From assembly GCA_016711205.1 (NCBI GenBank), contig JADJTM010000001.1:124001-188000 (forward strand): DNA of 64,000 nucleotides, in the 5' to 3' direction. The notes beneath the pieces were generated by a model, which was not told the origin of the DNA, did not search any database, and was given only the letters and a program-made list of their open reading frames with translations. How positions within the stretch are numbered: the stretch's first letter is position 1; each line of letters opens with the position of its first letter. The position numbers and the translations under genes were made by a program. Origin of the DNA: Micropruina sp. GTDB lineage: Bacteria; Actinomycetota; Actinomycetes; Propionibacteriales; Propionibacteriaceae. Positions 8,062 through 15,116 of the stretch are shown piece after piece.

Positions 8062-10766
8062 CCCTTTTCGAGAGCGAGGAATCAGCCAGCACACTCTTCC
8101 CTTCTGATGCCGACAGCAATGCGGCGTGGGTGGTGAGGGCCGGCGCTCAGGGTGAGGCGGAGGCGTCCAACCTGATGCTCGGCCGGGCGAGCATTGGGTG
8201 GTCAGAAGTCCCGGACATGTCGTCGGTGGCGTCCCGCGAGCAGTTGCGCGAGATCGTGGACGGACTCTACCCCGACGCTTTGGCTCAGAGCCGTGCCGTC
8301 ACAACAGGGCAGCTGTGGGCGTTCCGAAGCACGATCGCTGTTGGCGACGTGGTCGTGATGCCGTTGAAGACGCAGCCGGGCTCGATCGCGTTCGGGCGCT
8401 GCACTGGCACCTACTGCTACGACGCCGATGCCGCCGAAGCCACCAAGCATTACTTGCCCGTTAAGTGGCAACCCGACCTTGTCTCGAGAGACATACTTCA
8501 GCCGGACCTCATGGCGATGGTGAACGGCGCCATGACTGTCTTCAGCGTCTCGCGTAACGACGCCGCGCAGCGCCTCAAGGCCGTGGGGGACAGTGGCGTG
8601 GACCCTGGATACGGCTCGGGCGACGGGTCGCAGGAGCCGGTCCGGCGCTGGCTGCTGTACCGCACGCTGCTCGAGGTGCTGGCGGAGCACGGCCAACCGC
8701 TGCGCAGGCACGAAGCCTACGAGCGAGTGGCCGAACGGTTAGCCGGCCAGCTCACCGACTATGAACTTGCTACTTTCCGTGATGCCGATGACACACCCCG
8801 CTGGCGCCACAACCTCGGCTGGGGAACCACGGACATGGCCGCTGCTTGTTGGATGACCAAAACGCGCGAAGGCTGGGCCATTACCGACGCGGGTCGCGAG
8901 GCTCTCGCGTCGCATCCTGACGGCAGGGGCCTCGAGGTCGATTCCGGTCGCGCCTACCGGGAGCGGCTCAAGGCGTCGCGTCCGGTGAGCTCTTCCCAGC
9001 CGAAGTACGCCTCGATCTTGGAGGCTGCGCTGGAGTTTGTGGAACCCGGTGAGTGGACCAGCTACAGCGACCTTGCCGCTGTAGCCGCCACGAACCCGCA
9101 GACAGTGGGCACGTATATGGGGCAGACCATGGCCGAGGGTGCGTACCGTGTCCTGGGCAAGGACGGTCGGCCGGTGCCCGGATTCGTGTGGAGCGACGCT
9201 ACGCGCACCGGCACTCAGCGTGAGGCGCTCGAGGAGGAGGGCGTCCAGTTCGACGAATCGGGAACAGCCAGCGAGGCGCAGCACATCCGGACCGAGGACC
9301 TGCGCGCGAACCTGGAGGAGCGGGGCGTCATTGACGTGCTGCCGCGGCGCGCCTGGTTAGTCCGCGGCTCGTCCGTGGATGGCCACGACCTCGTGCCGGC
9401 GTGGCGTCGGGACGGTTACGCCTCTCTCCGGGCGGCGAAGCTGCCCGAGGTGGAGCCGGGCATTGGTCGTCCGGAGCTGAAGGCGATCATCGAGGAGGGC
9501 TATTCCCAGACCTCCTACGCGGCCAAGGCGGCGAAGTTGGACGAGTTCCACGCCTTCTTGTCGCGGATGCTGGTCGGTGACGTGATCGCGACGACGAGCC
9601 AGGGCCGGCTATACGTGGGCACGATCACGGGCGAGGCCGAATACATGAAGTCGCCGGACGGGTTGTCCAACCTGCGCCGAAGCGCGGAATGGGCGCCTGT
9701 CGACTTCGACTACTCGGAACTGGCCGGTGAGCTGAAGGCGCGCTTGCAGGTGCAGTACGACGTGGTCGAGCTGACTCAGCAACTCGATCTGCTCGAGGCG
9801 ATGATCGGCGCGGCGGTTCCGGTAGAGGAGGACGAGACGCCAGCTCCGGCACTGGTGCGACAGCCGCTGGTGCTCCCGGAAGCGACCGACGAGCTGGCCG
9901 AAGGCCTCAACGTGGATCGCGCCTGGTTACAGGAGTGCATCGAGCTATTGCGCGATCGTCCGCAGCTGATCTTCTATGGCCCCCCCGGGACGGGGAAGAC
10001 CTATATCGCCCAAGCGTTGGCGGCGCACCTGGCGGGGGACAACGTCCGCCTGGTGCAGTTTCACCCGGGGTACAGCTACGAAGACTTCTTCGAGGGTTAC
10101 CGACCGTTGGAGGAGGGCGGATTCAAGCTCAAGCCAGGGCCGTTGCGCAAGTCAGTGGACGCCGCGCGCGAGAGTCCGTCGACGCCGTACTTCCTGATCA
10201 TCGACGAGATCAACCGTGGCAACCTGGCGAAGATCTTCGGTGAGCTGTACTTCCTGCTGGAGTACCGCAGTCAGAACGTCGACCTGCTGTATGCCACCGA
10301 TGACGACATCGGTTTCACGCTGCCGGAGAACCTTTTCGTCATCGGCACGATGAACACCGCTGACCGATCCATTGCGTTGGTGGACGCCGCGATGCGGCGC
10401 CGCTTCGCGTTCGTGCCGCTACACCCGTCCGAGCCACCCACCGACGGGGTGCTGCGCAGATGGCTGGGGGCGTCCGATCTGGATGTGGCGGTCGCAGATC
10501 TGCTGGACGAGCTAAACCGGCGGATCGAGGATCCGGAGTTCAAGATCGGCCCGTCGTACTTCATGCGCCGGGCGGTTCATGAACCGGGTGGATTGGATCG
10601 GGCGTGGCGAACGGCGATCCTGCCCCTGCTGGAGGAGCACCATTACGGCGACGGCATCGACGTTCGCGCCCGGTACGGCTTGGACGCCATCCGAGCACGC
10701 ATGGCCGGCAGGTTGGCTGTCGACCAGACGGGGAGTGATGATGGCGAGCCGGCTGATCCTGCGTGA
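8058..10766 (+). CDS. mcrB: McrB-type AAA+ GTPase with several N-terminal reader domains
   Basis: A 902-residue motor subunit of a modification-dependent (type IV-like) restriction enzyme. Walker A is GPPGTGKT at 641-648; IIDEINRGN is the McrB Walker B; MNTADRS starts at residue 765 and is followed by AMRRRF. The N-terminal half is unusually elaborate: an EVE/Mrr-N-like domain from WVVRAG at residue 24, a winged-helix Mrr_N-like domain at about 194-290, a segment resembling the DNA-binding fold of alkyltransferase-like proteins at about 331-400 (GEWTSYSDLAAV), and a second EVE-like domain from about 431 (AWLVRG). These assignments are by motif resemblance and the alkyltransferase-like one is the least certain. 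The start ATG 8058 overlaps the upstream stop by ATGA, and its 3' end overlaps McrC by 29 bases. Confidence 0.88.
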   Translation: MTLFESEESASTLFPSDADSNAAWVVRAGAQGEAEASNLMLGRASIGWSEVPDMSSVASREQLREIVDGLYPDALAQSRAVTTGQLWAFRSTIAVGDVVVMPLKTQPGSIAFGRCTGTYCYDADAAEATKHYLPVKWQPDLVSRDILQPDLMAMVNGAMTVFSVSRNDAAQRLKAVGDSGVDPGYGSGDGSQEPVRRWLLYRTLLEVLAEHGQPLRRHEAYERVAERLAGQLTDYELATFRDADDTPRWRHNLGWGTTDMAAACWMTKTREGWAITDAGREALASHPDGRGLEVDSGRAYRERLKASRPVSSSQPKYASILEAALEFVEPGEWTSYSDLAAVAATNPQTVGTYMGQTMAEGAYRVLGKDGRPVPGFVWSDATRTGTQREALEEEGVQFDESGTASEAQHIRTEDLRANLEERGVIDVLPRRAWLVRGSSVDGHDLVPAWRRDGYASLRAAKLPEVEPGIGRPELKAIIEEGYSQTSYAAKAAKLDEFHAFLSRMLVGDVIATTSQGRLYVGTITGEAEYMKSPDGLSNLRRSAEWAPVDFDYSELAGELKARLQVQYDVVELTQQLDLLEAMIGAAVPVEEDETPAPALVRQPLVLPEATDELAEGLNVDRAWLQECIELLRDRPQLIFYGPPGTGKTYIAQALAAHLAGDNVRLVQFHPGYSYEDFFEGYRPLEEGGFKLKPGPLRKSVDAARESPSTPYFLIIDEINRGNLAKIFGELYFLLEYRSQNVDLLYATDDDIGFTLPENLFVIGTMNTADRSIALVDAAMRRRFAFVPLHPSEPPTDGVLRRWLGASDLDVAVADLLDELNRRIEDPEFKIGPSYFMRRAVHEPGGLDRAWRTAILPLLEEHHYGDGIDVRARYGLDAIRARMAGRLAVDQTGSDDGEPADPA

Positions 10767-12018
10767 GGGTGACCGCCCCCGGTTAGTGGAGTTGCAGCGA
10801 CCGGTGGCCGACGCGTTGGCGGCGGCCGGCATCGTCCAGCTCGCGCTGACCCATCGTCCCGGGTGGTGGGAGGTGACCCCGGGCACGCAGATCGGGGTCG
10901 TTAACATGGCCGATCTGCAGCTGGTGATCGAACCGAAGATCACCATCAACCGGCTGGTCCTTCTGATGGGGTACGCGCGGCGTCCGAACTTCTGGCGCGA
11001 TAACCCGGTCCGACTCGACAGCGACGCCGACTTACCTGAGGCGCTGGCGGACGCGTTCGTGCGGCTGGCGAACCGGGCACTGGAGCAGGGACTGCTCAAG
11101 GGTTATATGACCGTCGAGGAGACACTGCCGGTTCTGCGCGGGCGGATTCGCGAGTCAGATCAGTTGCGTCGCCGCTGGGGGCGCAGCATTCCCCTTGAGG
11201 TCCGCTTTGATGAATTTACTGTGGACATTGCTGAGAACCAGCTCCTGCTTGCCGCAGCTGAGCAACTGCTGCGGACGCGGGGGGTTCGTGATCGGCATCG
11301 GTCGGCGTTGCAGCGGCTGCGCCTGCAGTTGGCGGACGTGACTGCGGCTCCGCGCGGTGGCGTCCGTCCTACATGGGTGGCCACTCGGTTGAATGCCCGG
11401 TACGTGCCGGCGCTGAAGGTGGCGGAGTTGGTGCTGGCCGGCCGGTCGTTCGAGCAGCGGGTCGGGAACCTGATGGTGTCGGGCTACCTGTTCAACATGG
11501 CGACCATCTTCGAGGACTTCGTCACCGTAGCGCTGCGCGAGGCGTTCCGTCCGCACGGTGGGCGGTCATGGCTGCAGTACCGCACTTTCCTGGACGAGGC
11601 GGAGACCGTCCCAGTGCGTCCGGACTTCGTGTGGTCGGACGCCGGAGTACCCCGAGTAGTGGTGGACGCAAAGTACAAAGCCGAGAAGCCCAGCGGGTTC
11701 CCGCAGGCCGACCTGTATCAGTTGCTTGCGTACTGCACTGTGCTTGGGCTCCCGGTTGGCCACCTGGTCTATGCCAAAGGCGAGGAGCACGCCATGACGC
11801 ACCGGGTGAGTGGTTCGGGAGTTCAACTCGTTGCACACACGCTCGATCTGACTGCCGAACCAGCGCTGCTGCTGTCAGAGATCTCCCAGCTTGGCGAGGC
11901 AATGATCCGGCGCTCAAGAGTGGCCATCGACTCTCATCGGACTGGCCCGCATGCGGACGCCTCAGAACTTCGACCAATGTCAGTAGGACGCAGTACAACA
12001 AGACATGCTTTCAGCTGA
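10738..12018 (+). CDS. mcrC: McrC nuclease subunit (5-methylcytosine restriction system)
   Basis: A 426-residue McrC/LlaJI-type protein. The N-terminal region (LQLVIEPKI, LLMGYA, VEETLPVLRGRI) is the conserved McrC part that docks on the McrB hexamer, and the C-terminal PD-(D/E)xK nuclease is visible as PDFVWSD followed by VVVDAKYK and QLLAYC. McrB translocates DNA with GTP and McrC cuts it. The start could be ATG 10738 or 10741; both lie inside the end of mcrB, giving an overlap of 26-29 bases, so translation is coupled. The catalytic residues look intact, so this pair is probably functional. It sits directly behind the DISARM-like genes with no gap, which suggests one transcript carrying both systems. 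Confidence 0.88.
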   Translation: MMASRLILREGDRPRLVELQRPVADALAAAGIVQLALTHRPGWWEVTPGTQIGVVNMADLQLVIEPKITINRLVLLMGYARRPNFWRDNPVRLDSDADLPEALADAFVRLANRALEQGLLKGYMTVEETLPVLRGRIRESDQLRRRWGRSIPLEVRFDEFTVDIAENQLLLAAAEQLLRTRGVRDRHRSALQRLRLQLADVTAAPRGGVRPTWVATRLNARYVPALKVAELVLAGRSFEQRVGNLMVSGYLFNMATIFEDFVTVALREAFRPHGGRSWLQYRTFLDEAETVPVRPDFVWSDAGVPRVVVDAKYKAEKPSGFPQADLYQLLAYCTVLGLPVGHLVYAKGEEHAMTHRVSGSGVQLVAHTLDLTAEPALLLSEISQLGEAMIRRSRVAIDSHRTGPHADASELRPMSVGRSTTRHAFS

Positions 12019-12042
12019 AGCCCAAGACTTGAAGGAGCCTTT

Positions 12043-12279
12043 GTGAACCCCCAGTCCGGTGGTGCGCCGCGCGTCCGTCTGGAAGATCTGGCGCCGGGAG
12101 TCCTCGTCACTGGTATCGGTCCCGGCACAGTGACGATCGCGACACGCCGGTGGGTTGGGAACAACGCCGCCATCGTGACCTACCTGGAGGGCGGTGGGGC
12201 AACAAACCGGGCTGTGCTCACACGAGACCACGAGTCTGGCGTGAAATGGCGGCCTTGTTGCTCGCTCAATCGTTTGTAG
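12043..12279 (+). pseudogene. Truncated N-terminus of a helicase-type defence protein
   Basis: A 78-residue reading frame with a GTG start at 12043 and a good ribosome-binding site (GAAGGAG) 6-12 bases upstream. Its sequence (VRLEDLAPGVLVTGIGPG, RRWVGNNAAIVTYLEG, LTRDHE) resembles the first 60 or so residues of large SNF2/DUF3883-type helicases often found in defence islands. The resemblance stops around residue 62 and no helicase motifs follow, so I take this as the stump of a gene cut off by the recombination that left the tRNA fragment and integrase relic just downstream. It follows mcrC by 24 bases and was probably the next gene of the operon. The family assignment is from general resemblance only. 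Confidence 0.45.
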
Positions 12280-12287
12280 CCGACGCG

Positions 12288-12316
12288 AAAGTCCGCGGGT
12301 GCTTGCAGCGGACTTT
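12288..12316 (+). terminator. Hairpin after the defence operon
   Basis: AAAGTCCGC (12288-12296) pairs with GCGGACTTT (12308-12316) across an 11-base loop. A third copy of the half-site, AAAAGTCCGCG, follows at about 12323 and could compete for pairing. There is only a short T run, so it is a candidate terminator rather than a classic one. Confidence 0.45.
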
Positions 12317-12342
12317 TGAGGGAAAAGTCCGCGCCAATCCCG

Positions 12343-12368
12343 ACGCACGCGGGGGGTTACGCGTGCGT
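12343..12368 (+). terminator. Second hairpin before the tRNA fragment
   Basis: A perfect 9-base stem, ACGCACGCG (12343-12351) with CGCGTGCGT (12360-12368), around an 8-base loop GGGGGTTA. It lacks a T tract. It may be a factor-independent or structural terminator, or part of the attachment region of a lost element. Confidence 0.35.
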
Positions 12369-12401
12369 AGGTTCCCTAGTCAAACCGATGTTTTCCGCGT
12401 G

Positions 12402-12446
12402 CTTTTAATCCGCGGGTTCTGGGTTCGATTCCCAGTGGGCCCACCA
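12402..12446 (+). other. 3' half of tRNA-Lys(TTT), attachment-site remnant
   Basis: The stretch reads as the anticodon loop CTTTTAA, the 3' side of the anticodon stem, a T arm with stem CTGGG/CCCAG around TTCGATT, the acceptor strand TGGGCCC and a terminal ACCA. The bases upstream of the loop do not pair with the 3' anticodon stem and there is no D arm, so the gene is not complete. Tyrosine integrases commonly recombine in the anticodon-to-T-arm half of tRNA genes, leaving just this piece at one end of the element. With the integrase relic 60 bases downstream, I read it as attL or attR. Confidence 0.7.
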
Positions 12447-12499
12447 GGAGTTTGAGACTCGTGACTAGGCTAAACACCCCAATCTGTCTCAGCATCCGC

Positions 12500-12790
12500 C
12501 CGGCGCCCGATGCGTTGCTGTTCCCCAGCGAGGGACGCGGCCAAGTCCGCACTTTCAGGGATGAAAGACTACTTCAGCAAGGCTGGCGCCGCCGCCGGAC
12601 GAGAAGACCTCACCTGGCACGACCTCCGCCACACCGGAGCGACAAGCGAGCGACGCTCGCGGCCCAGGTGGGTGCAACGACGGCCGAGTTGCAGGCACGA
12701 CTGGGCCACTCAACATCCGTTACTGAGCAGCTTTCCAGCACGCCGCAAGGATCGCGACCGCCAGATCGCCGAACGGCTATCCCCACCTCG
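12500..12790 (+). pseudogene. Tyrosine recombinase (phage integrase) C-terminal relic
   Basis: Scattered over all three plus frames are pieces of the catalytic domain of an actinobacterial phage-type integrase: DALLFPS (about 12506), AAAGREDLTWHDLRHTGAT (about 12590-12645, the HxxR box), LAAQVGATTAELQARLGHST (from about 12657, another frame) and RDRQIAERL (about 12750). At least two frameshifts and the loss of the N-terminal half make it non-functional. Its position beside the tRNA-Lys 3' fragment fits an integrative element that inserted there and has decayed. Confidence 0.65.
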
Positions 12791-12836
12791 TCGATGGCGC
12801 CCAAGTGAGACACGGCACGCTGCTGGCTCCCGCAAC

Positions 12837-12870
12837 TTGACTGTCAGTTAAACGGATAATATTCTCCGTT
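12837..12870 (+). promoter_or_regulatory. Promoter and operator of the HTH-MNT/HEPN pair
   Basis: TTGACT (12837-12842), a 17-base spacer and TATTCT (12860-12865) form a near-consensus sigma-70-type promoter. A perfect inverted repeat AACGGA (12851-12856) and TCCGTT (12865-12870) straddles the -10 box, an ideal place for a repressor. The ATG of the next gene is at 12873, so the transcript should be leaderless or nearly so. Auto-repression by the encoded HTH protein is an inference. Confidence 0.7.
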
Positions 12871-12872
12871 AT

Positions 12873-13457
12873 ATGAGAACCCAGGCGCCCCTCGTGGCTC
12901 CCGTGTTCCGGTCGGATGGGCAAGCGCGTCTGCTTTCCCTGCTGCTCCTCGGAGACGACGAACTGAGCGTCACAGATCTGGCTCTTCGTACCCACCTTGC
13001 GTACCCGACCGTGCATCGGGAGATCTCTCGGCTCTTGGATGCCGGCATCCTCATCGTTCGGCAGGTGGGGCGCACTCGGCTGATCCGAGCGAACCCAGCG
13101 AGTCCATTGACCGAACCGCTCCGACAGATCCTGCTCGTCTCCACCGGTCCCGTCGCACTGCTGGCTGAGGAACTTGGCGCCGTGCCTGGAGTGGAGTCCG
13201 CCTTCCTGTACGGGTCGTTCGCAGCACGAACGCAAGGTGTGCAGGGGAGGGCGCCGAACGACATCGACGTGATGGTGGTCGGTACCCCAGACGCGGCAGC
13301 CGTCTACGACGCCTGCCAGCGCGTCGAGCAACTGGTGGGACGGTCGGTGAACCCCACCATCACCACGCACGAGGAGTTGAGCCACGAGTCAGGCTTCCTG
13401 GAGCATGTTCGCGCCAACCCCATTGTGCAGGTGTTGGGTGAGCCGCCATGGCACTGA
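12873..13457 (+). CDS. HTH-MNT protein (winged helix plus minimal nucleotidyltransferase)
   Basis: A 194-residue protein with an ArsR-like winged helix at about 15-75 (LSVTDLALRTHLAYPTVHRE, LLDAGILIVRQVG) and a minimal nucleotidyltransferase domain at about 95-160, with the signature GSFAARTQG then NDIDVMVVG. In MNT/HEPN systems the nucleotidyltransferase is the antitoxin and inactivates the partner RNase by adding AMP. Here the DNA-binding domain is fused to it, which would let the same protein auto-regulate through the palindrome over the promoter. The gene overlaps the HEPN gene by 10 bases. The key residues GSx and DxD look intact. A degraded copy of the MNT part is present at about 22.3 kb. 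Confidence 0.75.
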   Translation: MRTQAPLVAPVFRSDGQARLLSLLLLGDDELSVTDLALRTHLAYPTVHREISRLLDAGILIVRQVGRTRLIRANPASPLTEPLRQILLVSTGPVALLAEELGAVPGVESAFLYGSFAARTQGVQGRAPNDIDVMVVGTPDAAAVYDACQRVEQLVGRSVNPTITTHEELSHESGFLEHVRANPIVQVLGEPPWH

Positions 13458-13909
13458 CCCCGGTGACGCCTGTGCAGCAGCGGGTCATCGATGCCCTCAT
13501 CGCCAAGGGACGGGTCGCGCGAGTACCTGCCGATCTGGCCAAGGCCAAGATCTTCGTGCGTCAAGCCCAGGACGTCATCACCGACCTGCCGCACCTCACC
13601 AAGGCGCAGAACCGCTACAACTTGGCCTATGACGCGTGCCACGACGTGGGTGAGGCCGTCTTGGCTGCGCATGGATACCGCACTCTGAGCGGACCGGGCC
13701 AGCACGAGGCCATCGGTCTCTTTCTATGCGCAGTGATCGACAAGCCACCCGGCGACCAGGACGCACGACGCTTCGACCAATTGCGGCGATCCCGCAACCG
13801 TCAGCGGTACGACGCCCGTCCGGTGAGCGAAGCGGAGGCGGCTCTTGCCGCCCGAACGGCGGTGGCGCTTCTGGGCGCTGCCTTGGCGAGGGGCCTACCC
13901 AAGGCCTGA
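13448..13909 (+). CDS. HEPN-domain protein, likely toxin partner of the MNT protein
   Basis: A 153-residue helical protein with the layout of small HEPN proteins: helices around YNLAYDACHDVGEAVLAAHGYR, then GPGQHEAIGLFL, and near the C-terminus RRSRNRQRYDA. That last stretch occupies the place of the HEPN RNase motif (R-x4-6-H), but has Y where H is expected, so catalysis is uncertain. By context this is the toxin of an MNT/HEPN pair: it overlaps the MNT gene by 10 bases and shares its promoter. It resembles the actinobacterial SAV_6107-type HEPN group, an assignment made from memory of the motif. Confidence 0.6.
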   Translation: MALTPVTPVQQRVIDALIAKGRVARVPADLAKAKIFVRQAQDVITDLPHLTKAQNRYNLAYDACHDVGEAVLAAHGYRTLSGPGQHEAIGLFLCAVIDKPPGDQDARRFDQLRRSRNRQRYDARPVSEAEAALAARTAVALLGAALARGLPKA

Positions 13910-13932
13910 GTTGTCTGTCACGGAGAGCCACA

Positions 13933-14727
13933 TCAGGTCGGCGGGATCGGTTCCCCGCGCGAATCGACGAGCAGGGTGAGCTCGTCAAGCGGCGTTCCAT
14001 CCAACGCCAGGCCCTCGACGCGGACCGTCCCGTGAGGTGCCTCCATGTTTGACGAGTAGCGAACGTGGTGGTGCCCGTGGAACCAACGGGATGCCCGCAC
14101 GCCCTCGAGAATCCGGCGCATGCGTTCCTGGTGGGCGTCCGCGCGGACGATCGCTTCGAGTGGCCACCAGTTGTGACGAAGCGCGGGAGGGACGTGCTGC
14201 TGCAGGCGCTCGCTCAGGAAGGGAGTCCCCATCGGTGCGTCGTGGGCCACCACTACTTCTGCGGGACCGGCGTCGATGACCGCAGCGGCTTGTCTTTCGC
14301 TCACTTCCTCTTCTGGGAACCAGTCGACACCTTCCGTGCGTAAGTGCTTGTCGACGGACGGAGCGCCGCCAACGGCCAGCCACCGAGTAGCACCCCACGT
14401 CCAGTGGTATCCGACCGGCAGTTCGACGATGCGCGCGCCGGCGGCTCGGCGGCCATCGTGGCCGATCGGCAGCTTCGACGGTTCTGGCCAGTCCTCGTGA
14501 TTGCCGGGCACGAACCACAGCTCAAGGCCGGCCGACTCGAGCGCGTCATCAAGTATGGTGACGTACTCGACACCACCGCCGTACCTCGCCCGTGGCCAGA
14601 AGCCGAAGTCTCCGACTTGCAGGATGAGGTCGGCGTTAACTGCTTGTGCGTGGTCGATCACCTCCAGGGCGGCGCGCTTGTTCATGTGCAGGTCGCCTGC
14701 CAGTAGAATGCGTTGCGGCTCAGTCAC
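13933..14727 (-). CDS. Calcineurin-like metallophosphoesterase
   Basis: A 264-residue enzyme with all metal-binding motifs of the calcineurin-like family in order: GDLH near residue 11, GDFG near 39, GNHED near 75, VVAHD near 160 and GHHH near 216. These bind two metal ions and cleave phosphomonoesters or diesters; the substrate cannot be told from sequence. It is transcribed convergently with the HEPN gene, whose stop is 24 bases away. It may be cargo of the same accessory region, since phosphoesterases are frequent there, but nothing links it to the toxin pair. Confidence 0.8.
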   Translation of the reverse strand: MTEPQRILLAGDLHMNKRAALEVIDHAQAVNADLILQVGDFGFWPRARYGGGVEYVTILDDALESAGLELWFVPGNHEDWPEPSKLPIGHDGRRAAGARIVELPVGYHWTWGATRWLAVGGAPSVDKHLRTEGVDWFPEEEVSERQAAAVIDAGPAEVVVAHDAPMGTPFLSERLQQHVPPALRHNWWPLEAIVRADAHQERMRRILEGVRASRWFHGHHHVRYSSNMEAPHGTVRVEGLALDGTPLDELTLLVDSRGEPIPPT

Positions 14728-15116
14728 GCGGTTCCCCTGAATCCCTTGAGGAGCTTGTGAATGACGCTACCCAGCACTACTGACACGGCACGACCAGTGG
14801 TCATTGCGCTTCCTCGGCAGAAGCCAACCTTGTCGCAGCGCGCCACACGGTCGCCGCGGGGGACGCCATTCGGACCGCGACGCTCGTGGATTCAGTGGGC
14901 CCACAGGCTGGGGATGGGAAGGATGTGTAGCCAGCCGTGCAGGTGAGCAACCTGGTTTCCACCATGCAGGAGAACACCGGTGACGCTGCGGTCAGGGTGG
15001 CGCGCACGGAATCGCTCGAGTGACGCCCAGGACCTGTCCTTGACGGTTGTCGAGCTCTTCACGTCGATGGCGACCAGCCGCCCGTCCGGCAACTCCGCGA
15101 TGAGGTCTACCTCTAG

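Noticed and set aside
12402..12446. A complete tRNA-Lys gene
   Set aside because: The D arm and 5' acceptor strand are absent; only the 3' half is present.
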